Source of the DNA: Mnemiopsis leidyi
Lineage: Eukaryota; Ctenophora; Tentaculata; Lobata; Bolinopsidae
Direction: 5' to 3'
Length of the DNA stretch: 64,000 nucleotides
NCBI GenBank assembly: GCA_000226015.1
Contig: JH153573.1
Span: 326,875 to 390,874, forward strand
Under the pieces are notes generated by a model. It had not been told where the DNA came from. It saw nothing but the letters and a program-made list of their open reading frames with translations, and ran no database searches. The position numbers were made by a program, and so were the translations under genes. Position 1 is the stretch's first letter, and the number at the start of each line of letters is the position of its first letter. Shown piece after piece: positions 24,801 to 38,829 of the stretch.

Positions 24801-27800
24801 CTGAGTTGGAGTCCTCAAGGTCCGGTACTGCCTCACTTTCCTTCGTGACGACAGTCGTAAATCTACCTGACATGAAGACTTGACTTAGATTTGAGGAGGC
24901 GGCTGTCAATGATCAAGATTTTGCTATCATTATAAACCCCAGATCGGGAATTAATCTTCTTAAACTAACTAAGTCACTTTTGATAATTCAAAAAGGGGTA
25001 CCGGTATAATTATTACAATTAATTAGATTTAGATTCCCGGCGATACGGGCACTTTGCCAGGCCCACACCCAAATTTAACAGTGGCTGCTGGAAATTAACC
25101 GTATTACATTTCATGCATGTTCCTTCTGTAACTAGGCCTGAACAGGGGAATATGGTGGGGGCAAATCTTGATAGTGTGGTGGGAGCGGGGATATTTGACA
25201 AATTCAGAAAATCTCCGAATCATCAGAGCAGTAAGCCTTTCGAGAATGATCTTCACCATATTTAAAAATTGAAATTGAAATGTAATTCCGTAACAAATTT
25301 AATTCTTGAACAATCAATTCCAAAGTCCAACGATCAGCGCTTTTTTAATAAAAAGTAATGATTCAAAAACATGAGGGAACTTCTCACATGGATTCTGTCA
25401 TGATAGTAGAGGGTAAAGTTGCTCGCTTCTCGCTCACACACATCGCTGTTGAAACGGTCCATCGATACATCTGAAACATTCGGTATATTAGCCTTCCCAT
25501 CTTCGTAGGAAGAAACCTTGCCTTGAAGAAAGAAAATTTGTCATACTTCATCATGACATGAAATATAAAAAAATATTAGCTTAAAAATCATTTTATATTT
25601 TAAAGTTTGAATTTCTTCTAGTTTATGTTTATCCCACTCATATACATTAATCCCACGCCTAAAACACCGAACAAACAGTTACAATACAAACTGAATACTT
25701 ACAGTCAGTTTCGCGAGCAGGGAAGACGTAGCTCCCGCCAAATGTACAGGAACTTCTAATTAACACGTTTTTCCTCATTTCCCTCAATTCTCTCAAGGAT
25801 GGTAGGGTTTTGTCAGTCCTGTTGTCGTTCTATCTAGAGTAAAGATAGGGGAAAGTAAACTGTTCTTTTGTCCAACTTGCAGTTGTGCTTTTAAAAGACA
25901 AACTAATTGGTTGGGTTTTTAATACTGCGCGACTAAAATTCAGCCAGAGTCGCTGGTCGCATGATTTTTCTGTCTAGACATTTTGGTTTCTGGATATAGC
26001 CAAGCAAGATATCACAAGATCAACGACTAAAATATTTGAAGGATAGACTGAAATTTTTGACCGACTGACTACAATTGCATCGCTTTTGTCTGGAATTCTA
26101 AATCGGATAAAACAATTTTTGTTTGAAATAAGATAGACGGCTTCAGTTCTTGTTAAACGTGGAAATTAGATTACAAACTTTATTTTTAAACGTTGGTGAT
26201 AAGGGAGTGAAAATATGTTGCCGAGAGTTTTACTTAGAATGCCTTACTTAAAATCGTATAGCCTGGTCTAACTTTTTTTGACACTTCACTTCTTCACAAG
26301 ATCGAAGGCGATCGAATTATCATTGCTTAAGCTTTTACAGCTGGGTTGATGCGGTTACTTTTTAAAGGTCACCATGTATAATTATAGAAGAAAAATCGTA
26401 GCACATGTTAAAAATTAAACCTTATCTCGATTTTCTGGCAAATTTTTACAGTTCTTTTCAATTAAATTGCACCATAGCTTACTCTAAGGATCGAATTTGA
26501 AATCATTTTTACTATTCAAAATTCCGATCTGAAAATTAAGGGCAATCTGTCAATCAACCTAATTCTTAAAATGAACGAATNNNNNNNNNNCTATCAAAAT
26601 TCCGATCTGAAAAATTAAGGGCAATCTGTCAATCAACCTAATTCTTAAAATGAACGAATTAAAATTCCTAGGATATCGTTTACAATTTAAGAATTTACAG
26701 TCTTTTGAAAATCAAATGGATCAGAGGTAACTACTAGCAACTCACGCTAAATATAACTTAGATTTAAACATTAAAAAAGCTGTAATATCAACAAGTTAAC
26801 CAACTTAAAATTGAGGAGGAGAAACTTTGGGCAGAATACAAATACATGCTGTATACCTGTAAATGAGAAGGTTTCAAGAGTCTGGAACCGAACAATCTCA
26901 GAGAATTGTCGACCTCAGAAACAATCCCACATCCTGTCTCCATGGTGACGTAGTCGATAAGATCTATCACAAGAAACTGGTCTTGATTCTTGTTGAGCCA
27001 CTTTATTATATCTCTTACTGCGTTCTTGAACTCAGGGGATCCCTGTCGAACAACAAATTACGATGCAGATGAAATGAAGTAAAGGAAACTTTTTTAGATC
27101 AACTGTGCACATTCAGCTTATCAAAATTCCAACTTTCAAACAGTGTCCTACCGAGTGACAGCCAGTGTGTGCTCCTTTACTTGTCATTTGGAAACCTTTA
27201 CACCAGTTGTAACTCTTCTTTTTCTTCTTGGACCTCTTCGTCTTCAAATTCTTCTTCATTGCTGTGCACTCAACTGAGGGTAGTACTAGGTTTAGCTTTA
27301 ACATTCATATAAAGTATAGAGCATAGAAGGTGCAAAGAGTCAGAATTTACTTATTCACCTAGTGAGTCAGAAAATAAACGATAAGAAAAGATTATCTGAC
27401 TTAATCCCGTCCTTGCAGTACCTTGCAGAGAAGCGCACAATCTAAGCCGTTTCTTCATGCCCGGCACATAATGCAACTCCAGGACCAACCTCCGTACCCC
27501 TGCAGTCAGCTGCTCCGTAATGCTGAGTCCCTGGTTCTGAAAACTCAACTGTCCTTGGACACAGTCAATGTTGGAGATGCAGTGTTTGCCCCATCTCTCT
27601 AAATTTGAAATAGTCTTGTTCACAGACCTAGTTGTCTGATGGTTGTTAGATAACCACGTCGTACACATGGGCTGACTGCTAATCGGCCTGTTCAATGTCA
27701 GACGAGTTTGGAATGTGTTCATGAACTGTAGCCACCTGACATCGTCACTTAGAGAATGGTTCTGTTCCAGGTTGCTATCTGTAGAGATTTGGGAGTACGC

Positions 27801-27842
27801 ATGACGGGCAAAGGAGAGTAGGATAAATGTTAATCTGATCAT
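21837..27842 (-). CDS. Secreted multidomain protein: PLC-X-like, 2 sushi, TSP1, CTCK-like; 13 exons, 791 aa
   Basis: Exons in transcript order: 27422-27842, 27152-27273, 26857-27042, 25703-25829, 25388-25470, 24728-24866, 24211-24460, 23830-23921, 23488-23667, 23049-23237, 22550-22794, 22297-22410, 21837-22064 (TAA). All phases close. Seen: signal peptide MIRLTFILLSFARHAYSQ; a PI-PLC-X-like domain in about the first 300 residues (SITEQLTAGVRRLVLELHYV, WLNKNQDQFLVIDLIDYV, LPSLRELREMRKNVLI); a His/Cys-rich stretch (WTWLPHHHNQACTGC); sushi domains at about 478-532 and 536-594 (C...W...C); TSP1 from about 599 (WSDWGECSAICEGG, TRVCNTRIC); then FCFGTC and MCCKP, which match the CTCK knot of CCN proteins. 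TSP1 followed by CTCK is the CCN C-terminal order; joining it to PLC-X and sushi is unfamiliar to me. Phosphodiesterase activity is doubtful (see findings). An upstream in-frame ATG at 27957-27959 would bury the signal peptide, so 27842 is preferred. Confidence 0.87.
22169..22300 (-). repeat. 33-bp tandem repeat, 4 copies, carrying four in-frame splice donors
   Basis: Units 22169-22201, 22202-22234, 22235-22267 and 22268-22300 each contain minus-strand CTATCC|GTAAGT, a near-consensus donor. Because 33 is a multiple of three and the units stay open, every donor gives the same phase. Each donor further downstream in the transcript adds 11 hydrophobic residues of the type VSFVSIFIGLS. Reading past all four would end at TAA (22147-22149). 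Confidence 0.9.
26513..26659. other. Assembly gap (10 N at 26581-26590) flanked by the same sequence on both sides
   Basis: About 68 bp before the gap (26513-26580) recur almost exactly after it (26591-26659), differing by a few single bases. This looks like an unmerged overlap or two haplotypes, not a biological duplication. It lies in the third intron of the PLC/sushi gene. Confidence 0.8.
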
Positions 27843-29782
27843 CGCACTTTGAAAACCGCTCAGAAAAGGCGGCGATATTCTCCGTTTCCTTTCTCTCAGA
27901 GAAGGGCAGTTCAAGCAGCTAGCCAGCGAGTTAGCCGTATCAAGGATATGTAGATGCACCTAACAGTGGGTTAATTTTCAGGTCCAAGCTAGCTAGAGGA
28001 GAGGAGCGAAACAGTAGCTTCAGGTCAGTCGTTGTGGAAGGGGCGGAGGATGCTTACTGACAATCGTTAGACTAGGTTTTCTTTCTCTTTTATCTCATGA
28101 CATGGTCACTGCTGCTCATACTGAAATAGTGATTGGTAAAGAAATGTTAAGTTAAACCTTGAGGAAACTTGGAGCAAAGTTTATTTCTTACATTTGTTTC
28201 AAGTTCCGTGTAAGAAACACGCTACATGCACTTACTGCAATACAGCGATTAACATCTTAAAAGAGAATACAAAAAGAACCTCGGGATGTAGATTCTGACT
28301 AACAAAACTCCGAGAAAAATAATTTGTCATTTTTCCGAAATTCCAGTCAATCCAGTTTGATATATCTCAGCGCCTTATAGACGTCATACCCCTACATCTT
28401 GAAATTTGCGGCAAATTACAAAATCATCAAGTAAAGACCCAAAATTGTTTGTAAATCATACAAATCGTTAGGTAGGGACCTTTGATTTCTAATCTTTTTA
28501 AGATATGGATATAGACAACGCACCTTAGCTATTTCTATATTCCTATCATCGCCAAGAAATACAGGCACTGCGCGGTGCTAAGGTCTTGTTGAGTAATCGC
28601 TATAATCGCCAAAGAAAAGATAGTCTGCATCACTACAGATTTAGAACTGATTCGGATTGTCTATTTGTAACGTTTAACTGACAGCTAAAGATAGAGCTAT
28701 ATGGTGCTAATGTTAAGAAAAATCAATTGTCATTGTGAGTACTTTCACAGCTCAGCACTTTGCTTTAAGACGACTCAGCGAATCTGTCTATCTATCGACG
28801 TCGTGATAAAATGAAAGAAGGATGGTTGAGTAGATGACCAAATATACGCCCTAATGTCTAAGTAACACAAAACTAGACAAAAATATCCAACAGATTAAAC
28901 GACCCCAAACACAAGAAGGAAGTATGATGAACAAATTGAATATAAGTGAAATTGGATTATGAAGGAGGAGGAAGGAACTGCGAGAGGGCCAAGGTTAAAG
29001 TAGCGTCTAACTGGACCAGACAGCTCACACTCCCTACTAAACTCTAATGGGACGTGCTAACCCTCCAGAAAAGTCTGTAATGACACAAATACTACCGCCA
29101 AGGTAACTGTTACAATCTTGTGGGGATTTAGCCGGGGGAATAACAGAGGCGGGAGAGGGAAGAAGTGTTGGGGACAGAAAGGGAAGGTTATCAGGATTTG
29201 TTTGGATCGGAAATTGTTGGAGTTAGCAACGGCACCCAGCTCAAGTTACAAGGACAGACGATTTTAAATTTGGCTCGATCATCAAAAGCGGGGGAGCCAG
29301 TTATGAAGAGCTTTTAAAGCGTGAGCAAGGAATATATGATGCGAAACGGATAATGATATATTAGCAATGCATTGGTAAAAAAGGTAAAAAGAGTTAGCAT
29401 ACTCCGGTGGCTAATTACTCCAGTGCAACAGCCGCAACCTGTGCGAAGATAATGGACACGGTGCAGGCCTATATTTTTGGGAGAGGTTGATTTTGCTTCA
29501 AACGAAATTTATTTGTGTAAACACGTACCTACCGGCCGCACAGAATGTTCTACACTCCGCTCATTATATGAACATGGTTCACTTTCAGGGCTCGTCGTGA
29601 CTCATGATTGCATATTTTATGTCAAATTTGTAGCATAATTTACATATGAATGATCTCATTTGTGTCTTAAAATTGAATTTTGTTCACTGCTTCCAAGGAC
29701 CGGTCGATTAAAAAAAGAGACGAGAGTTTCTCAAATTCCAGGAACGCGGATACGCGCAACGATTGTGAATGTACCATAACAT

Positions 29783-29856
29783 AGTTGAACTATTTCATTA
29801 CCTTATAATAGTTGTACTATTTCATTACCTTATAATAGTTGTACTATTTCATTACC
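29783..29856. repeat. 27-bp tandem repeat, about 2.7 copies
   Basis: Copies contain ACTATTTCATTACC and TTATAATAGTTGT. Near-identical, and the last copy is partial. Confidence 0.85.
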
Positions 29857-32800
29857 AACGACAGGAAAATCGTTTTGCCTCATTCTTATTACAGATTACA
29901 ATTACAGTTCGGGGGCAATCTTATCAAATAAGAATAAGATTGTTGATAGGAACCCGGAAATTTCATTTCACATGATGGAAGTAACACTTCGCAAAGGAGT
30001 TTGACTCTTCCTTAAATTGAGATTACTACAAGACGGAGAGAACTGTGAGTTTAATTTACCGTAGTAAAACAAAAAACACTTTTTTGATTACAAACCCAGC
30101 TCTGAAGACTGAACGAAACGCGTCCTGTGGACTTGATGGGAAGACAAAGGACCGAAGAACTACGTACAAACTTCAAATGAACTGACAAGTTATTTATAGG
30201 GAGGTGCATCTCATCAGATCCATAAATCTGACAAACTTAAAGCAACACCTACAATAGAAAGGCGGTAGGTGGAAAGTACATGTCAAGAAGGGTCGGTAAA
30301 GTTCTAAAGCGATATCTCAGCAGGTTACGAAAATTTCACCTTTAAGAGTGAAATAATCTAAATCGCTGATTCCGGAAATCAGGAAATTCATTGTCAACGT
30401 CACGTGACGGAGAAGCTCAAAAGGAACTGAGTATGTACTGGCAATAAAGTGTAAATGTTGTGCCGATTGCAAGATTCAATACACGTGATTAAGCACGTGG
30501 TCAAGCAAGTGATTAATACACGTGATAAAGCGGTCTTTGTCTTTTTCAGGATCAGAAATGTCTATTTTTGCGTTCGATTTTTGTCTTACAATAACTCAAT
30601 AAATTGAACTAGAGTTGTGCCGAGAGATAAAAATACTTTAGAAAAAGCTTGCTGAAACGAAGAGTATAGCGTAAATGAGAGTTAATAAAAATTGATTTAA
30701 ATGGCGCTGATACATGCATTTTAACGAATCATCAGCTCTATTATTTTAAAGACACAAAAGGTACAAAAAGTCACGTAACAAGCACTTAAAATGATACAAA
30801 GATTCCAAACTTAAAAAAGAAATAAAGTTACAGTCATTAAACTTAAACGGTGAAAACATACTACATCTACAAAGATTTACCCGACTTTTTTCTTCAAGCA
30901 AGAGATTTCCCCGCACGGACAGTTGCGATCCAGTTCTAGTCTACAAGTTCGGAACTTAGACAAGCACAGAAAAATGGACATTTAGCTTTATGAAGGAAAT
31001 TATCTAGTTTTATAAAGGAGCTGTTTACGGTCTAGATGAATGTAGTACGGCTAAACTCCCTGATGTTGGGTGAACGTGAGGAGTCATTTCCTTGACGCAA
31101 GGCAAATCGTTCAGACCACTACCACAACAAAAACTTCGACATTCACAAAAACAATCAAGCGTGTTTATGGCGCCTTTTTCACTCGCTTATATATATAATA
31201 AAAGTTCCTTGAAGGGTTTTGATATTTTATGAGTGTAGGTACCTTTTTATGATTATATTAATCATTATATTGTCGATGGAATGGTAAATAAATACTTCAT
31301 CCGTTAAATAAATCCTATAGGCAAAACAAAAAAATACTAAGTCCAGGAGTAGAATTATGAGAACGAATTACTTTAAGGAATGTAAAACTTGATACAGAAA
31401 CCTTTCAGGACCCAGCAAATACCGTCATAACGCATCCCCAGATAAGCGGTTTTGTGTAAGTGCAGCAGACAGGGGCGGGGGACCGCAAAAAGCAATTCTA
31501 GAAGAAGCAGTGTTCCGCCCTGTAGGTTAGACACCCCGAACAGAGACAATGGGACACCGTCTAGAGATGACAAAACGGGGGAACTCAATTAGACTTGTCC
31601 GTCACTTCTTCGGTGCTTGTACCCACTGTAAAAGCGGTCACGTGATGGGTTTTGTAATGGAACACCGTTCTAAAAACTAACAAGCCCTACCCTGAGGCTT
31701 GAGGATAGTTTCTGCAGCTTGGTAAGTAGGAACACTTAAATGTGAATCGTTGTAACATTGCAAGAGTCGCATCTTTATCAGGGGCGTTTTAATGTTCAGG
31801 AACGAATCCACAGTAACTAATACAACCAAGACTTGGATTAAACTTTAGACAGGCAGCGTGCTGTTGAGTATTCAATTGAGCAATTCATTCAGTGCAAATG
31901 AAACTATAGAGGGTTATAATTCTGCTGAACCCAACTCTAGATATGCAGGGTTTTCCATTTGGTTATTGTCGATAATCACGTAGGTGCGCAATTTTAATCG
32001 CTCCTGCAAGTCCCAGCCCTCCGCAAGCATTTTCCGACATTACCGGCCTCAGGCGCGTTTTAAGATTTCTTAACTTCGCTTTTGAAGGTCGTAGAGACTT
32101 GGTGTTTACCTTAAGAAAACTGAAAGCAGCACACGCCTTTGAAAGATTTTTCCAATGAATACATGAAAACTGATTTTAGCCCAACGCAAATCTACGTTCA
32201 ATTTTTTGCTATTTCCTCCAAAACGAAGTACTCTAGCACATACTACTTCAAAATTCTCCTACATCATATAGTGGGTCTTGTGGTTCTTATGTCTTATTCT
32301 AAAAGCGTAATGTTACATGGGATAGAGCGTCGAAACAACGTTAGAAGTTAAAGCATCAAATTTGAAACTATTACCACGCTAAAATTGACCTGGGTGTTCG
32401 TCGAAGCAACTTGAAATAGACAGAGCAACTTTAAATAGATATTCGGTTGACAAAAGTTTAAAGTTGTTCCGCCTAGTCAGGCCATAGGCATCAAACCATT
32501 GGTAAAAACATGGTGACGAATTTTAAAAGTAGGTCCCTCTTGCCATGCCAGAATTGTTTGAATAGAAAATTACTCTTCAAGTCGGTGTCCTGGCCGGCGA
32601 CTGTCCGGATTACATTGACAGTGGTGTTACGTTTTAGAACTGTCCAGTTAATACCAGGCCAATAGTAATATAAACTCGCAAAATACTAAGGACTACCTAG
32701 GCACCTAGCTACCTAAAAAATGTGTAACACTATAACTAGCATGCTGATTGCTGACTACGGAGATGCTACTATGAAATGATAAAAGATTTTGTAACTTTGT

Positions 32801-33459
32801 CGATTTTTTTGTTGACTTGAAAATGCTTTTTTTATTTATCATTGTGGGATAAAGCGTGGCTCAAGTTTCAAATGTTTTACCGCGCCTGAGGGTATCTTTG
32901 AAAAACGCTTGAGTTGGGGCTAGCGATACAATTTGATGCACCCGAAAAGTTTATTTGTACACTGTGAATTTCATAGTCAACTACACGCTGCTTCTAGAGT
33001 AGGGCTATATTCTAATAATGGCTAAGACAGAGCCTTAAGAATTAAGGTGTGTAAAAGGTGCCATGAATAAGGGCGGAAAGGACTAGTACTCAACACTGCA
33101 ATGATAAGAAGTTATCATGAGATTAAGAGGAAATACAAGGGTGAAACACACAGTTCACCCTCCACAGTCCACACCAACTTGAGGATCTCATGGAAACAGA
33201 GGTTCTGCAGCTAAACAGGTCGAGCCAGCAGCCGAGAGATTAGATTTAGGGAGCACACTCCAGACCTGGGCGAGCTGGTCTGATAAGGGTAATTTGGTTA
33301 GAAGTGCTCGTAAATCGTATCCTCCCCAGCACGTGTCACAACGCAGCACCTAGTCACTCTGTCCTGAAACTGGGGCTGCAGCCCGCCTTGAAGTGGAGTG
33401 AGGGAAACTCGGCCGTGTATCGGTAACCCATTGAGACTGAGATAAAGCTAAATGTGGAT

Positions 33460-33660
33460 ATCTAACGGAGCAAGTTCAGGTTTGCTGGAAGGCTGGTGCC
33501 AGACTAGTGTTGATATACAGCGGGACAGGTTTGTTGGCAGGCCCGTAAACCACCAAACCAAAGTGTGGATATCTAGCGGGGCAGGTTTTTCGGCAGGTTT
33601 GTATTAAGCAGAGGTGTTGATATCTGACGGGTTAGGTTTTTGGCAGGCTTGTAAATAGAG
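33460..33660. repeat. Degenerate tandem repeats, period about 60-80 bp
   Basis: Four diverged copies share the order GATATCTAGCGGG, CAGGTTT, GGCAGGCTTGTAAA with variable spacing. No ORF is associated. Confidence 0.5.
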
Positions 33661-36600
33661 GTGAGGTAATCACTATAACAAGAGCTAGGAGGGGAACCGC
33701 AGTTGCCATGCACCCTAGCGTGAAGTTGATAAAGTGTGGAGGGCGGTTGTTAGTATTGGGTTAAAACGGGTCCTTAGCGGGAAGCCGTACATAGTTCACA
33801 CCCTCTGTTATAATGTGGTGAATATTTTGTCCCTGGGAAATGTTGAGGGTTCCTAGCGTGAAATTTTGTACGAACCGCAGCTTATAAGTCCGTAACATCT
33901 GGTTGACAGGTTAACTTGACATAGCAGAAAAATAGTATCTTTATAACGTAGATAAAGAAAACAATGCATACGGTATAAGAAAACAAAGCAGACATGATAG
34001 CACCTAATTGACGAACTGACTTCAGACATGAACAAAATCCAAAAAAGAAATGTGCAAGGGTTCTCTGATCTGAAAAAGAACTAGTTACTTATCAAAAAGA
34101 CGTTACGTGGGGAGGAGCCGATAAGAGGACTACACACGATGAACACTGATTGACAAGCGGCTCTGCAGCAATCCATCCACTTCTCACGACCTGCTTGAGA
34201 TCGGACAAACTTCCCTGACAAGCAAGCATCGAGCTCACAGCACAGCTTCCGACGCACGTGCCGCCGCTCCACGGTTGCATGTATGCACGTGGTCTATTTG
34301 AGTGCTTTAGAGACGGACACGCTTCATTTGAACGCTTTAAAACCCGGGAGAAAAGACAGCATCTTTCAGCAGACCTGCAAGGTGCCATGTTTAACATTGT
34401 AACAGTTTTTATCGGCGGTACTTGACGATAGTCAAACTCTGGAGAGGAGTACTTGATGGTACTAGAGTGGTACTGAAGTTCTGCATGCTCTGCAGAGCGG
34501 ACTGTTGATATGCTCCTCTAGCTCATAGCGTCATAGTAGAGCTATTTTGGGAGATGGATAGAGAAGTATACGTGTACTGGTCAGAGTAGTGATACATTGT
34601 TTAAGTTCTGCGGGAAATATTAAGTCTATTGAATAGTTAAACTCTGTGGTGGTAGTGCGAACACTGGATATACATTAACCTGGTTACACTTGCTGCAAAT
34701 AGGAGAGTCTCCTCTCAGATCCTGACAAGCACAGTGAAATTATGGGCAGGTGTAGGACTGTACTTATACAAAAGGTTTAGCCGGGAAAGCGGACCAACTG
34801 ATCCTAACTCAGTATCCAATCGTCATTGCCTATTGCAGGTGTAGGACTTGGTTAAACTATCAGTAATCTCACTTAAAACTTTGATAAGGTTTAAACAATG
34901 CAGACACGGAAAAACTGAAACGAGCAAAACAGCATAGGCAAAGAAGTTTTTCTGGTATAGTTGGTAGTCCTATAAAAATAGCAGTTGGTTACAATATCAA
35001 GTAAGAACTAAATACTCAACAGTCAAAACAATCGTCAATGTAGATTGTAGTACTAATGTCCTTCTCTTATTGACGGGCTTACTTATTGAAGAAAATTGAT
35101 TTTATTCTAGAAAATTTAGTTAAAGCATGACCGAAATGTAGTAACTTAGTTAGGCCTTTCTTCAGTAAGATTGTTAATACCAATACTATTATACTATATT
35201 ATATGGTTCCTTAAGCTAGATAACCGTGCAAAAGACAACGTTGTAAAAAAACTCGCTCGTCTTAGCAAGACTTGACAATCTTCAACTTTAGTAAGTCAAG
35301 GATGATCATATTTCATACAGTTAAATGAGAAACTGGGCCAAAGTTAACGATTCTAATAATCTAGACAAGATCAATAACCATTATATTGTAGTGTATACGA
35401 CACGCATATTGACGATGTATCTCTAGTAACAAGCCTTCCACGACGCACAGTCTTAACAAATGTCTAAAACTAGAGAACTATATAATCTGCATTTACACGT
35501 GCAAAATATTGAGATACTATGAAGATTCTTGAAACACCTAGTCGGTTGATAGACAGTTGGTTTCAATTAAATTCAAATAAATTAGTGGAGGAGACCAGAT
35601 ATCTGTTGAGAAGTCACATGAACTGAAAGAAAGATCAGAGGAAGGGATATTAGTCACTCAGCACGGACTTAAAACCGCAGCATACTTCTTAATCTTAGGT
35701 ATGAAAGAGTCCGTAGGAATGTAGCAATGAAATACAACATAAATCCAGCAGATCGCTGAATGAAGGTGTGAAGCCGAAGATAAATCACATTCCGCCCTTC
35801 TATCACCGCTTAACCTCATGATTCTTAATGCTATCTTATCCTGATATACGTAGTCGATCTATTTTAGCGTGTTCTGCTTGCTTCAAACTTTTTTATTTTT
35901 CTTTCACAAGCACCAGATGCTCTCATGCATATACTGCACTCAAATTTCCATATTCCACTCAGAGATACGGTTTAAATGAGTAGCTTGAACATCTTGATTC
36001 TTGAATAATGAATATAAACATGCTTGTATTATACTTTCAAACATCTTGCTAGTAATGATAAGTTAGGAAAACAGATGTGACTATTTGATATCAAAAACGG
36101 AAATCATAAGACCTAAATCTGCTTATGAAGACTGCGAGAGTGCAAGTGAAAGGGCAGTTACCAGATAACCTGGTTACTTTATAATAGGCTATAGACTAAA
36201 GAGTAAAAAATATGTACTAGTACGTCTAGTGTGATACATGGTAAATACATACCCAATATTTCCTCAAAAACATGTTTGTTTCACTTTGTTGGGTTACCCT
36301 GTTCTGATAGGAAATTTAACTGAAAACAAATTAAACATCACAAAGCAAAATCGCGAGAGAATATTTGAATTTTGAATAGCATACCGGATACTCAAGATAG
36401 ATTTGAACAACGTGTAGAAATGTAAACACAAAGCTCTGTAGTAGCAGAAACACCAATATGAAAATTTTACGTTTCCTACTAGCGGACTTATTGAGTTATT
36501 ATCCAAGCTCTTGATATTAAAATCTTCAAGACAGAATGTATCTCTCGTTGCGCCAATTATAAGATACTACGTCCCCTTTATTTCTAATTCTTGTGTAATG

Positions 36601-38829
36601 AGTACACATCTTCTTATACCTTAACATCGAGCTGATTAAGTGCTGAATTTATAGTAGCACCTAGTTGCAGTTCCTAGTGTCATTAAACTGACTAGTGGAC
36701 CACCTGTGCCTTGACGCGATCAACATTTCCTTATAAAGCATAACGATCCATGCTCCTTCATCAAGATTTCCTTTTAAAGCATAACGACCTTATGGCTTAT
36801 ACGCTCTTGGATATCGAACCCACCAAGCCGCGCTACTGCAGTTTAATTTGCTGCTGTATTAGTCTCTGGTATATAAACTTAGTGGTACTTGTATGTTTGC
36901 ACAGTATCTTCTTCTTGCTTGTGTAATGTATGCCGTGCTCACTGCTCGTAACTCATTAATCAAGGGCAGGGCCAGTAAAGAGATTGTATCCTATATCTCG
37001 ATAATCAGTCATGCCTGACGGCGTCCATACTTTCGCAAGATGGCGCAATCTTCTGCAGCTGCTGTTAACTTTATACAGACACACTTCTTTGATAATTCGG
37101 AATTAAATTCTTTGTCATTGGTGTAAGTTATGTTGTTAATATTTCAATTTTATACTTTCATAAATCGAGACAATTCTACAATTGTGCATGGAAAGCAAAA
37201 TGATACAACCTAAAGTTTAAAAAGCTCGAAGGTTAGCTGGATTACACTTACATCCGCCCTAGCTTACTGGCTTTGATAATTCACTCGCGTTCCGAAAACG
37301 AGTTATTCGTGGTTTGATTTTCGTCACAAGATCGTCTGATCTTGTTATTGGTTAGAAAATGATATGGCAGATAATTCTGATTTTTGCAATAATACTGAAA
37401 GAAAATTACGCCATCATCGTTTACCTTTTCTTGCACCCTTGAATCTTTTCACACCATAATTCCTTTAAATTTTTGCTCTCGATCAGTCTGCTTAAAATGG
37501 GGTTCGTTTTTTTCTTTGATTTCGTTATATTCAGATCATTGCTGCAAATACTGGACCTGATTATTTAGCTGTAAGTATCTGGTGAGATGACACATTAACC
37601 AATTACCATGTTTTTGAAGTTGACATAACCATCATCTTGCCGAAAGTTTGTCAACATAATATATGTGTTGATGTCACAACCACGGTCCCTTACAACCTAT
37701 ATACTATAAGTAAGCAGTATACAACAAACCAGACTATCATGGAGATAGTAGACCTAAACTAGCAGGGTCCCCAGCTGCAAGGTGTTATACCTACTCAAAG
37801 TATTAACGGGATTGAAAATTAGGGTCATGTTTGGAGCAGTCCATTACTCGACCACTTATCACCGACTTACCTCTAGAAGAAAGCATACCCAATATAACGA
37901 ATTTCATGTAGACGAGATGGTTTGATTATAAACGACCCCGAATATTTTCGTAAAGCACTCAACTGCAAACGTCGCTTTATTAACATAATAACATAATATT
38001 GGTGTAATCTCACGTGTAAAGTTATATAGTAACAAGCGACAACGTTGATGTTAACTTATTTAGGAGCTGAACTTCCTATCATTAAAGTGAAACCTAGGCC
38101 GTCAGCATGTTTATACTTGCTACAGAGTACAGATACTGACACAACTCAAAATTCTATCGTTGTGTTTGATTTTTACAAGAGTATAATTGTTTTCGCGGTG
38201 ATCTCGCAGTATTGTGACTGATCGAGCGATTCTAAAATCATCGTCTAATTTTAGGCTTTTTAAATAATTTCGAGGTACTATTTTCCCGTTCTTTGAGATG
38301 ACAGTCTTAAATATGGCTTACTTCTTAGTCTTTTGTTCTCAGGTCAAAGTTAAAACTGACGTTGTTCATGCCTCATGGAGGTTTTAATCTTAACTTATAT
38401 AATGAATATTTCCCATGGATTGTTTCGTATAAAAGTGCGAAATACTTGAAATAGCAGTTGAATAACGAACACGACAAAATTGAATTTGACGAATGCTTTA
38501 CCGAAACCTTTCTCTTGATAAGAGAGCTATTTCTGTGGCTTGATAGTAGCTCAGTGCTTATTGCAGATAAATCAACATAGAAACTGTTTAAAGTCGTATT
38601 ACTACCCCGAATTTCACAATTCTACATCCTTTACCTGTACTTTTGTTTACCGCACACGCCTTGCTCTTAGTAATATACCCCATTGTTTGTTTTTGAAGAC
38701 GTTTTTCATGGACATAAGCTATAGGTGACTGTTTGGATTAATAAGTTCTGTCACGCATACCAGAGGCAGATTCAGCACCTTATTTTATTTACCTTTCGCA
38801 ATTTGAATTCTACTGGTCAATATGACATA

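Noticed and set aside
27843-27959. Upstream in-frame ATG extending the PLC/sushi protein by 39 residues
   Set aside because: It would place a charged stretch before an otherwise standard signal peptide; the downstream ATG is more likely.
31373-31588. 71-aa minus ORF with Leu-rich N-terminal part
   Set aside because: No signal, motif, splice context or conserved neighbours; consistent with chance.
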